Assembly (NCBI GenBank): GCA_002842985.1
Contig: PHEQ01000013.1
Location: forward strand, 1-64,000
Length of the DNA: 64,000 nt
Direction of reading: 5' to 3'
From: Alphaproteobacteria bacterium HGW-Alphaproteobacteria-1
GTDB taxonomy: Bacteria > Pseudomonadota > Alphaproteobacteria > Rhodobacterales > Rhodobacteraceae
Below, in pieces: positions 17,224 to 24,715 of this stretch; the first letter of the stretch is position 1, and every line of letters begins with the position of its first letter. The translations under genes were made by a program, and so were the position numbers. The notes beneath the pieces are model-generated. The model saw only the letters and a list, made by a program, of their open reading frames with translations, did not search any database and was not told the origin of the DNA.

Positions 17224-17676
17224 TCACCCCTGTTCGAGATCCTGCGCGAGGCGAAAGCCGATCCGCGTGGGCGGGGCCTCTTCGGCCTGTTTGGGCAGGG
17301 CGCGCAGCATCACCGATAGCTGGCTCACATGCTGCACAAGCTGGGTGCGCATCCCCATCTGGTCCTGGCCATAGAAGGTCACGATATCGGGGTCGAAATA
17401 GCCCATGCCCTCGATGCGCAGCGTCCCCGCGTCCGATCCGGCAAAGCCCATCGCGACCTCATGCGCCTCGTCCAGCGTCTCCTCGAAATTGCGGATATAG
17501 AGGATGAGCCGCTCATAGGCCCATTGCGCGGGGCTTTTCTGATCGACCGGGGTTTGGGGCAGCGATTTTGCCGCCTCCTCCATGCAGGGCTGGCCGGGGC
17601 GCGCGTGCACTTCATGGCAACGCGGCATGGCGTGGGCCTCGGCCACCTCTGCCGATGTCTGGATCTGGTCACCCAT
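17224..17676 (-). CDS. DUF6173 family protein
   Basis: A 150-aa soluble protein of unknown function. Recognisable family segments are MPRCHEVHARPGQPCMEEAA, SPAQWAYERLILYIRNFEET and GMGYFDPDIVTFYGQDQ. Proteins of this kind are common in Rhodobacteraceae. No signal peptide or membrane segment is visible. It has its own start at 17676, downstream of the MBL hydrolase stop at 17691 by 14 nt, so it is probably the last gene of the acyl-CoA dehydrogenase-MBL transcript. The longer upstream frame only overlaps the neighbour and is discarded. Confidence 0.75.
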   Translation of the reverse strand: MGDQIQTSAEVAEAHAMPRCHEVHARPGQPCMEEAAKSLPQTPVDQKSPAQWAYERLILYIRNFEETLDEAHEVAMGFAGSDAGTLRIEGMGYFDPDIVTFYGQDQMGMRTQLVQHVSQLSVMLRALPKQAEEAPPTRIGFRLAQDLEQG

Positions 17677-17690
17677 CCGCGCGCCTCCCG

Positions 17691-18734
17691 TTACCGCACC
17701 TGCCAGAGCCATGCGCCGTCCGCGCGCCGCCAGCGTCTGACCTCGCCAGCGTGGAGGAGGTGGTTGAGATGCGCAACCGATTCCACCAGCGCGAGCCCGT
17801 AGGTGGCGGCCTCGACCTTGCGCCGGAAAAGGAGTGGAAAGCAGTCGGCGGCGGTGTGCGGCTGCTTGAGAAACTCGCGCAGCCGCCCGAGCGCGGCCTC
17901 GTGATTCTCGCGGAGTTGCCGCATCCGCATCGGCAGGCCGGTGAAGGGCAGCTTGTGACCCGGCAGCACAAGGTGATCCTCGCGCGCATGGGGCGCAAGC
18001 CGGTCGCAGGCGGCGAACCACTCGGCCAGCGGATCGGCCTCGGGTTCGGTCGGGTAGACGCCGATATTGGGGCTTATGCCGGGCAGGATCTGGTCGCCAG
18101 CGATCACGAGCCGATCATCGCGCGACCAGAGCGTGAGGTGGTCGGGCGCGTGCCCGCCCCCCAGGCGCACGTCCCAGTCACGCCCGCCCGCGCGGATCAC
18201 CTCGCCGTCAACAATCCGGCGATAGCCCACGGGAATGGGCGCGCAGGTATCGGCGAAATTATAGGGCCGCTCGTGGCGGCGCGCCTCGAATATCTCGGGA
18301 TCCATGCCGCCCGCGCGGGAAAATTCCAGCGCCTGCGGCGTCGGTGCCTCCTCGACATCGAGAATAAGCATCCGCGCCAAAAGCCAGCTTGTCCGCGTGG
18401 CCCAGAGCGCCGCGCCGAAACGCTCCATGAACCAGCCCGCCATGCCCACATGATCGGGGTGGTGATGGGTGAGAATGACGCGGGATACGGGCCTGCCCTG
18501 CAAGGGCCCGGCAAGGAGCCGCTCCCACAGGGCCAGGCTGCGCCGCGAATGGATGCCAGTATCGACGATGGTCCAGCTTTCGCCCTCGTCGAGCGCGAAG
18601 ACATTGACATGATCGAGCACCATCGGCAACGGCAGGCGCAGCCAGAGCAGGCCGGGGGCAACCTCGGAGGCCCCGCCCTCGGGCGGCGGGGCCTCCCACG
18701 GGTGGTGGATGAGCGCGCCGCCATCCATCATCAT
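17691..18734 (-). CDS. MBL-fold metallo-hydrolase
   Basis: A 347-aa metallo-beta-lactamase-fold hydrolase. The metal-binding motif HHHPDHVG (H-x-H-x-D-H type) sits near residue 89, preceded by the strand containing the conserved Asp in TIVDTG. Further ligands are the His in LGGGHAPDHLTLW and the Asp in RLVIAGDQILPG. A C-terminal helical region (residues about 270-340) is typical of the branch that binds extended acyl or glutathione-like substrates. It overlaps the acyl-CoA dehydrogenase gene by 4 nt. This suggests a thioesterase-like or detoxification step in the same pathway, but the substrate is not known. Confidence 0.85.
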   Translation of the reverse strand: MMMDGGALIHHPWEAPPPEGGASEVAPGLLWLRLPLPMVLDHVNVFALDEGESWTIVDTGIHSRRSLALWERLLAGPLQGRPVSRVILTHHHPDHVGMAGWFMERFGAALWATRTSWLLARMLILDVEEAPTPQALEFSRAGGMDPEIFEARRHERPYNFADTCAPIPVGYRRIVDGEVIRAGGRDWDVRLGGGHAPDHLTLWSRDDRLVIAGDQILPGISPNIGVYPTEPEADPLAEWFAACDRLAPHAREDHLVLPGHKLPFTGLPMRMRQLRENHEAALGRLREFLKQPHTAADCFPLLFRRKVEAATYGLALVESVAHLNHLLHAGEVRRWRRADGAWLWQVR

Positions 18735-20449
18735 GCGGCGAAGTCCGCGTCATCCAGCGCGTAGAGATCGCCCGCGCCGCCCGTGGCATGGGCGAAATGG
18801 CCGATATGCTCGGGCAGAAGCCGGGTGATGTAGAACCGCGCCAGCCGCGTGCGCGGTCCGGTGCCGCCTTCGGCCAGCGCGCCCTTGAGGTGGAAATGCG
18901 CGCCCAGAACCCGCGCAAAGCCGCGCAGATAGGGGATCGCGCCCGCGAAACGCTCGGTCATGTCGGTCTGTGCGAGCATCCAGTCGGTCGTCTCGCGCAG
19001 GGTTTCGGCGGCCTGCCAGAGCTTGCCCGCCAGATCGGGCAGGGCACCGCGCGCGCCCTCGGCCAGCGTCTCGATCTCGTCGATGAGGGCAAAGGCTGCC
19101 TCGCCCCCGTCCATGAGCTTGCGGCCGACAAGGTCCATCGCCTGAATCCCGCTCGTGCCCTCGTAGATCGCGGTCACGCGCACGTCGCGCAGATACTGCG
19201 CCGCGCCGGTCTCTTCGATAAAGCCCATGCCGCCATGCACCTGCACCCCCATATCCGCGACGGCGATGCCGGTCTCGGTGCCGAAGACCTTGGCGAGCGG
19301 CGTTAGCAGCGCCGCGCGCGCGCGCCAGCGCGGCGCGCCGGTGGCGGTCTGCATGTCGATGGCCTGCGCGCAGGCAAGCGCGATGGCGCGCGCGGCAAAG
19401 GTCTCGGCGCGCATGGTGGCGAGCATCCGGCGCACATCGGCGTGACCGAGGATCGCGCCGCCGCTTGCCCCGTTCGCCGTGCGGCCCTGACGGCGCTCCC
19501 GCGCGTAGGCCAGCGCGTGCTGCGTTGCCCCCTCGGCCACGCCTACGCCCTGACCACCGACGCCGAGGCGGGCGTTGTTCATCATGGTGAACATGGCGCG
19601 CATCCCGTCATGTTCGTGCCCCACCAGCCAGCCGGTCGCGCCGTCATATTGCATCACCGCCGTGGGGCTGCCGTGCAGGCCCATCTTGTGCTCGAGACTG
19701 ACCACGTTCAGCGCATTGCGCGTGCCGGGATTGCCGTTTTCGTCGGGGATGAACTTGGGCACCAGAAAGAGGCTGATCCCCTTGGTGCCCGCCACGCCAT
19801 CGGGCAGCCGCGCCAGCACGAGATGGCAGACGTTTTCGGTGAAATCGTTGTCTCCCCACGAGATATAGATTTTCTGTCCCGTAATCGCGTAAGTGCCATC
19901 GCCGTTCGGCTCGGCCTTGCTGCGCAGCGCGCCCACGTCGGACCCGGCCTGCGGCTCGGTCAGGTTCATCGTGCCGGCCCAGTCGCCGCTGACCAGTTTG
20001 GGCAGGTAGAGTGCCTTCAGGGCGTCGCTTGCGTGATGCTCCAGCGCCTCGATCTGACCTTGCGTCATCAGGGGCGCCAGTTGCAGCGACAGGCACGCGG
20101 CCGACATCATCTCGTTGACGGCGGTGGTCAGCACCATGGGCAGGCCCATGCCGCCATGCTCGGGGCTGGCGGCGATCGAGACCCAGCCGCCCGTCGCGAT
20201 GGCGCGGTAGCCCTCGGCGAAACCGGGAGAGGTGCGCACAACACCGTTTTCCAGCCGCGCGGGGTGCAGATCGCCGCTGCGTTGCAAGGGCGCCATGACC
20301 TCTTCGCACAGGCGCGCGGCCTCATGCAGGATGGCGGCGGTCATGTCTGGCGTGGCCTCGGCGAAACGGTCGGTGGCGGTGACCTCGGGCAGGCCGACGA
20401 TGTGATCGAAGAGGAAGAGATACTCGTCCACCGGGGCACGATAGGGCAT
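18731..20449 (-). CDS. Acyl-CoA dehydrogenase (long form, DmdC-like)
   Basis: A 572-aa FAD enzyme that introduces an alpha-beta double bond into an acyl-CoA. The N-terminal and middle domains contain MNLTEPQAGSDVGALRSKA and ITGQKIYISWGDND. The C-terminal catalytic domain has GVQVHGGMGFIEETGAAQYL and the catalytic-loop Glu in AIYEGTSGIQAMDL. An extra C-terminal domain (about 120 aa) is present, as in the long-form family that includes 3-methylmercaptopropionyl-CoA dehydrogenase DmdC of marine roseobacters. The long form contains many paralogues, so a DMSP role is only possible. A ribosome-binding AGGAGG-like stretch precedes the start. Confidence 0.88.
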   Translation of the reverse strand: MPYRAPVDEYLFLFDHIVGLPEVTATDRFAEATPDMTAAILHEAARLCEEVMAPLQRSGDLHPARLENGVVRTSPGFAEGYRAIATGGWVSIAASPEHGGMGLPMVLTTAVNEMMSAACLSLQLAPLMTQGQIEALEHHASDALKALYLPKLVSGDWAGTMNLTEPQAGSDVGALRSKAEPNGDGTYAITGQKIYISWGDNDFTENVCHLVLARLPDGVAGTKGISLFLVPKFIPDENGNPGTRNALNVVSLEHKMGLHGSPTAVMQYDGATGWLVGHEHDGMRAMFTMMNNARLGVGGQGVGVAEGATQHALAYARERRQGRTANGASGGAILGHADVRRMLATMRAETFAARAIALACAQAIDMQTATGAPRWRARAALLTPLAKVFGTETGIAVADMGVQVHGGMGFIEETGAAQYLRDVRVTAIYEGTSGIQAMDLVGRKLMDGGEAAFALIDEIETLAEGARGALPDLAGKLWQAAETLRETTDWMLAQTDMTERFAGAIPYLRGFARVLGAHFHLKGALAEGGTGPRTRLARFYITRLLPEHIGHFAHATGGAGDLYALDDADFAA

Positions 20450-20580
20450 GGATACCTCCTATGGGGCAGGCGCGGCTTGGCAGGCGGGCCGCGTCACGTT
20501 ATGGGCTTAACTCGCGGAGCAAGGGTAATCAACCGCAGCGAACAGGCAACCGGAACGCCGCGTCAGCTCAGGGGTCGTAA

Positions 20581-21525
20581 ATGCCGATTGCAACCGAATT
20601 ATTGCAGGCCGATGCGGCTGGGCTTGCGGCGGCGGCCGCGATCTGGCGCGCGGGCGGGCTGGTCGCGCTGCCGACCGAGACGGTTTACGGCCTTGGGGCG
20701 GATGCACGAAACGATCTGGCGGTGGCGCGGATTTTCGAGGCCAAGGGGCGGCCGCGGTTCAACCCGCTGATCGTGCATGTGGTGGATGTGGCGGCGGCGC
20801 GCGAACTGGTGCTGTGGTCGGATGCCGCCGAGCGCCTCGCCTCGGCCTTCTGGCCGGGACCGCTTACGCTGGTGCTGCGCTTGCGGGGCGGCGCGGGGAT
20901 TTCGCCGCTGGTGACGGCGGGCTTGGGGACCTTGGCGCTGCGCGTGCCCGCGCATGAGGTGGCGCAGGGCGCGCTGCGGGCCTTCGGCGGGCCGGTCGCG
21001 GCGCCCTCGGCCAACCCCTCGGGACGGATCAGCCCGACCACGGCGGCGCATGTGCTGGCGGGTCTCGGGGGCCGGATCGAGGCGGTGATCGACGGCGGGG
21101 CCTGCGCGGTGGGCGTCGAATCGAGCATCGTCGGGCTTGATGGCGCACCTGTCTTGCTGCGCCCCGGCGGCGTGCCGGTCGAGGCGCTGGAAGCCGCATT
21201 GGGCGCGCCGTTGGCGGGGCATCAGGAGGGCGGTCCGCTGACGGCGCCGGGGCAGATGCCCTCGCATTACGCGCCGGGGGCAAGGGTGCGGCTCGGGGCC
21301 TTGGCGGCGGGTGCGGGCGAAGTGATGCTGGGTTTCGGCGCGGTGGCGGGCGATCTCAACCTCTCGGTTGCGGGCGATCTGCACGAGGCGGCGGCCAATC
21401 TCTTTCACCACCTGCACGCGCTCGATGCCTTGGGTGTGGCAGGCATCGCCGTGGCGCCGATCCCGGAGGTGGGGCTGGGGCGCGCGATCAACGATCGGCT
21501 GCGCCGCGCCGCCGCCCCGAGATAG
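20581..21525 (+). CDS. tsaC: L-threonylcarbamoyladenylate synthase (Sua5/YwlC type)
   Basis: A 314-aa enzyme that makes threonylcarbamoyl-AMP from threonine, bicarbonate and ATP for the universal t6A37 tRNA modification. The YrdC domain covers residues about 10-200 (GGLVALPTETVYGLGADARN, KGRPRFNPLIVHV, ANPSGRISPTTAAHV). A C-terminal Sua5 domain follows a linker containing APGQMPSHYAPGARV. The two-domain length identifies the Sua5 rather than the short TsaC form. It is transcribed divergently from the acyl-CoA dehydrogenase gene and converges on azlD, with a repeat at its stop codon. Confidence 0.93.
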   Translation: MPIATELLQADAAGLAAAAAIWRAGGLVALPTETVYGLGADARNDLAVARIFEAKGRPRFNPLIVHVVDVAAARELVLWSDAAERLASAFWPGPLTLVLRLRGGAGISPLVTAGLGTLALRVPAHEVAQGALRAFGGPVAAPSANPSGRISPTTAAHVLAGLGGRIEAVIDGGACAVGVESSIVGLDGAPVLLRPGGVPVEALEAALGAPLAGHQEGGPLTAPGQMPSHYAPGARVRLGALAAGAGEVMLGFGAVAGDLNLSVAGDLHEAAANLFHHLHALDALGVAGIAVAPIPEVGLGRAINDRLRRAAAPR

Positions 21526-21588
21526 GGGGCGCTGCCCCCGTCGCGCATCCGCGCGACTCCCCCGGGATATTTCGGGCCAGAAGAAGCG
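21524..21588. repeat. 65-nt intergenic repeat, copy 1
   Basis: Begins with the hairpin GGGGGC-GCT-GCCCCC at the tsaC stop codon and ends in GGGCCAGAAGAAGCG. A second copy at 27873-27937 matches at 63 of 65 positions. Both copies sit between convergent genes in the same orientation relative to the plus-strand gene. The G/C hairpin could terminate transcription. Confidence 0.85.
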
Positions 21589-21593
21589 CGGGG

Positions 21594-21920
21594 TCAGCCG
21601 AGAAGGGCGAGGCCGCCGAAAAGCGTGAGCGCGCCTGACGCGATGGCCAGCACCACGTTGCGCGTGGCAAAGCCGATCACCAGCGTCACCCCCGCCGCGA
21701 TAAGGCGCGCGGGATCGGGCGCGCCGCCGGTCGCGGCGGGCCAGAGCGTGAGAGGTGCAACGAGCGCCGGGATGAGCGCCACCGCCGTATAGCGCAAATG
21801 CCGCAAGAGCCAGGCGGGCATGGGCCGGTCGCCCACCAGACCCAGAAAGACGAAGCGAAGCCCGAAGGTGCCGATCCCGAGTGCTGCGATGAAGAGCCAG
21901 AGTTCGCGCCCCTCGATCAT
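21594..21920 (-). CDS. azlD: AzlD-family branched-chain amino acid export subunit
   Basis: A 108-aa membrane protein with about four hydrophobic helices, beginning MIEGRELWLFIAALGIGTFG and containing MPAWLLRHLRYTAVALIPAL, the core AzlD segment. It is the small partner of AzlC in an inner-membrane exporter of branched-chain amino acids or their analogues. It overlaps azlC by 4 nt, so the pair is co-translated. Length is normal for AzlD. Confidence 0.85.
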   Translation of the reverse strand: MIEGRELWLFIAALGIGTFGLRFVFLGLVGDRPMPAWLLRHLRYTAVALIPALVAPLTLWPAATGGAPDPARLIAAGVTLVIGFATRNVVLAIASGALTLFGGLALLG

Positions 21921-22639
21921 GGCTGGCGCGCCGCCTTGCGCCGCTCGAGCATCACCTCGACCTGCGCGCCGGTCATCATCCCGGCAAGCCCCGCGACCAG
22001 CAGGCCGAGATTATAGGGCAGCCCGGCGGCGAGCAGCGCCACCGCCACCGACACCAGCGCCGCCGCAACATGGGCGGGCGTGCGCAGCATCGGGCCGATC
22101 ATTGCCAGAAACGTGATCGGCAGCGCGAAATCGAGCGCGAAGGCCTCGGGGATGGTGTCGCCGATAAGCGCGCCGAGAAGGGTGAAGAGATACCAGAGCG
22201 GGCAGATCGGCGTGACCACGCCGAAATAATAGCTCATCCGCTCGGGCACGGACCAGCGCGGATGGCTCTCATAGGCGAAATAGGAGACGGTATAGCTCTG
22301 ATCGACCATGAAATAGGCGGCGATCGCGCGTTGCCAGAGCGGTGCCGCCCCGAGGTAAGGCGTGAGCGAGGCCGAATACATCGCCATGCGAAGGTTGACC
22401 GCCAGCGCCGAAACGAGCGCCACCAGCGCGGGCGCGCCGTCGCTCAGCAGTTGCACGGCGGTGAACTGCGCGGCCCCCGCGATCACCAGCACCGAAAATC
22501 CCATCACCTCGGAAAGCGCGAGCCCCGCCTCGGTGCCGACCACGCCGAAGAGCAGCGAGAAGGGCACCACCACCAGCACGAAGGGTGCGCCGTCGCGCAC
22601 GCCTTGCCAATAGAGTGATTTGGTGGTTTGGCTTGACAC
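21917..22639 (-). CDS. azlC: AzlC-family branched-chain amino acid exporter
   Basis: A 240-aa polytopic membrane protein. Family segments include GVRDGAPFVLVVVPFSLLFG at the N-terminus, VLVIAGAAQFTAVQLLSDGA and YFMVDQSYTVSYFAYESHP. Length and about six to seven hydrophobic stretches match AzlC. With AzlD it forms an exporter; the substrate cannot be read from sequence. The start codon lies only 56 nt from the divergent fdhD start, so the two promoters overlap or lie face to face. Confidence 0.88.
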   Translation of the reverse strand: MSSQTTKSLYWQGVRDGAPFVLVVVPFSLLFGVVGTEAGLALSEVMGFSVLVIAGAAQFTAVQLLSDGAPALVALVSALAVNLRMAMYSASLTPYLGAAPLWQRAIAAYFMVDQSYTVSYFAYESHPRWSVPERMSYYFGVVTPICPLWYLFTLLGALIGDTIPEAFALDFALPITFLAMIGPMLRTPAHVAAALVSVAVALLAAGLPYNLGLLVAGLAGMMTGAQVEVMLERRKAARQP

Positions 22640-22695
22640 GATTTTCCGCCCCCGGTCGCAGTCTCCGGGGTCGGGGTAGCCGAGAGCGGGAGGAG

Positions 22696-23586
22696 ATGCA
22701 ATTGGTGCAGGAGAGCGATACGGGCGATTTTCTGATCGCGCCCGATCCGTCGGCGGTGCGGCTGACGCGCGCGGTGACGGGCGTGGATCATGACGGAAAC
22801 CGCACCGAAATCCGGGTCGTGGAGGAGCGTCCTCTGACGATCTTTCTCAACGCGCAGGAGATCGTGACCGCCATGACCATCGGCGATTATCCCGAATACC
22901 TCGCGCTCGGATTTCTGCGCAATCAGGGAATGCTGGCCGAGGGCGAGCAGGTGCTGGGTGTCGATTACGACGAGGAGCTTGAAACCGTCGTGGTGCGCAC
23001 GGACGGGCAGACCAGCTACGAGGAAAAGCTGAAGAAAAAGACTCGCACCAGCGGCTGTGCCGTGGGCACGGTATTCGGCGACATGATGGAGGGGCTGGAG
23101 GGCGTGACGCTGCCCGAAATAGAGGTGCGGACCTCGGACCTCTATGCGCTGGCGGCCAGGATCAACCGGACCCCGTCGCTTTACCTGGAGGCAGGGGCGA
23201 TCCATGGCACGGTGCTGTGTCAGGGGGCGCGACCGCTGGTCTACATGGAGGATGTGGGCCGACACAATGCGGTGGACAAGATCGCGGGCTGGATGCAGAG
23301 CGAGGGTGTCGCGGCGGGGAACAAGCTGCTCTACACCACCGGGCGGCTCACGTCGGAGATGGTGATCAAGACCGCGATGATGGGGATTCCGGTGCTTGCG
23401 TCGCGCTCGGGCTTTACCGCCTGGGGGGTGGAGATCGCGCGGCAGGTCGGGTTGACGCTGATCGGGCGGATGCGGGGCAAGCGGTTCGTCTGTCTGGCTG
23501 GCGAAGAGCGGCTCTTGCGCGATGCCGATCCCGCCAGCGTCGAGGAGGAAAGCCCCAAACACCGCCGCAAGAGTGCCGACGCATGA
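22696..23586 (+). CDS. fdhD: Formate dehydrogenase accessory sulfurtransferase FdhD
   Basis: About 296 aa. FdhD passes sulfur from a cysteine desulfurase to the molybdenum cofactor before its insertion into formate dehydrogenase. Recognisable blocks are FLNAQEIVTAMTIGDYPEYL, LALGFLRNQGML, YMEDVGRHNAVDKIAGWM and LTSEMVIKTAMMGIPVLASR. The sulfur-loop region reads TRTSGCAVGTVFGD: one Cys is kept but the usual C-x-x-C partner is not visible. An AGGAG motif directly abuts the ATG at 22696, so translation may in fact begin at TTG 22702 or GTG 22705 in the same frame. It is first in a run fdhD-mobA-mobB-moeA with 4-nt overlaps. Confidence 0.9.
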   Translation: MQLVQESDTGDFLIAPDPSAVRLTRAVTGVDHDGNRTEIRVVEERPLTIFLNAQEIVTAMTIGDYPEYLALGFLRNQGMLAEGEQVLGVDYDEELETVVVRTDGQTSYEEKLKKKTRTSGCAVGTVFGDMMEGLEGVTLPEIEVRTSDLYALAARINRTPSLYLEAGAIHGTVLCQGARPLVYMEDVGRHNAVDKIAGWMQSEGVAAGNKLLYTTGRLTSEMVIKTAMMGIPVLASRSGFTAWGVEIARQVGLTLIGRMRGKRFVCLAGEERLLRDADPASVEEESPKHRRKSADA

Positions 23587-24227
23587 ACGCGCCGCACGAC
23601 AAGCCACTCGGGGTGATCCTCGCCGGGGGGCAGGCGACGCGCATGGGCGGCGGCGACAAGGGGTTGCTGGCGCTGGGGCAGGGGGTCATCCTCGATCACG
23701 TCATCGCCCGGCTGGGGCCGCAGGTGGGGGCGATGGCACTCAATGCCAATGGCGATCCGGCGCGGTTCGCGGCGTTCGGCCTGCCGGTGCTGCCCGATCC
23801 GATCGCGGGCTATCCCGGGCCTCTGGTGGGGGTTCTGGCGGGTCTCGACTGGGCCGCCGGGCAGGGGGCCCGGGCCATCGTGAGCGTCGCCGCCGACACG
23901 CCGTTCTTTCCGCGTGATCTGGTGGCGCGCCTGCAAGAGGAGGCCGAGGGCATGGCGCATCCCCTGGTGCTGGCCGCCACGCCGCGCGGGGATGAAGACA
24001 CGAAATCCATGAGCCGGGGCGGGCAGGTGCGCCACCCGACCTTTGGCCTCTGGCCCGTGGCGCTGCGCCACGATCTGCGTTCGGCGCTGGAGGGGGGATT
24101 GCGCAAGGTGGTGATCTGGACCGAAAAACACGGCGGGCGCGAGGCGCTCTTTGACGACGGCGACGCGTTTTTCAACGTCAATACGCCCGAGGACCTGGCC
24201 CGCGCGCAGCGGAGGGCGTGGGCATGA
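23583..24227 (+). CDS. mobA: Molybdenum cofactor guanylyltransferase
   Basis: A 214-aa nucleotidyltransferase that adds GMP to molybdopterin to make the bis-MGD cofactor used by DMSO-reductase-family enzymes such as formate dehydrogenase. The nucleotide-binding signature LAGGQATRMGGGDKGLLAL lies at residues about 13-31. SVAADTPFFPRDL carries the metal-binding Asp, and FFNVNTPEDLARAQR is the typical C-terminal end. The ATG overlaps the fdhD stop (ATGA), and the stop overlaps the mobB start in the same way. Confidence 0.93.
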   Translation: MNAPHDKPLGVILAGGQATRMGGGDKGLLALGQGVILDHVIARLGPQVGAMALNANGDPARFAAFGLPVLPDPIAGYPGPLVGVLAGLDWAAGQGARAIVSVAADTPFFPRDLVARLQEEAEGMAHPLVLAATPRGDEDTKSMSRGGQVRHPTFGLWPVALRHDLRSALEGGLRKVVIWTEKHGGREALFDDGDAFFNVNTPEDLARAQRRAWA

Positions 24228-24715
24228 AACTATACGGCGTGACCGGCTGGAAGAATGCCGGCAAGACCGGGCTGATGGAGCGGCTGGTGGCCGAAATGGC
24301 GGCGCGGGGTCTCAGCGTCTCGACCGTCAAGCACGCGCATCACAGCTTTGACGTGGATCATCCGGGGCGCGACAGCTATCGCCACCGGCAGGCGGGGGCG
24401 GGCGAGGTGCTGCTCGCGTCGCGGCACCGGGTGGCGCTCATGCGCGAATTGCGGGGGGCCTCGGAGCCGCCGCTCGCCGATCTGCTGGCTATGCTCGCGC
24501 CCTGCGATCTGGTGCTGGTCGAAGGCTACAAGCGCGACCGCCATCCCAAGATCGAGGCGTTCCGCGCCGAGACCGGCAATGCCCTGATTGCCCCCGGCGA
24601 TCCGACGATCCGGGCGGTGGCAAGCGATGTGCCGCTCGATCTCGACCGGCCGGTGTTCGATCTGAACGACACGGCCGCGATTGCCGATTTCATCCTGGGT
24701 GAGGTGGGGCTTTGA
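24224..24715 (+). CDS. mobB: Molybdopterin-guanine dinucleotide biosynthesis protein B
   Basis: A 163-aa GTP-binding P-loop protein assisting MobA. The Walker A motif is GWKNAGKTGLMERL at residues about 8-21. VKHAHHSFDVDHPGRDSYRH and LVLVEGYKRDRHPKIE are MobB family blocks. The ATG at 24224 overlaps the mobA stop; an alternative ATG two codons earlier exists but the overlap start fits the operon pattern. The stop overlaps the next gene by 4 nt. Confidence 0.92.
   Translation: MKLYGVTGWKNAGKTGLMERLVAEMAARGLSVSTVKHAHHSFDVDHPGRDSYRHRQAGAGEVLLASRHRVALMRELRGASEPPLADLLAMLAPCDLVLVEGYKRDRHPKIEAFRAETGNALIAPGDPTIRAVASDVPLDLDRPVFDLNDTAAIADFILGEVGL

Noticed and set aside
18731-20449. Naming the acyl-CoA dehydrogenase dmdC outright
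   Set aside because: The long-form family has several paralogues per roseobacter genome and no other DMSP gene is adjacent.
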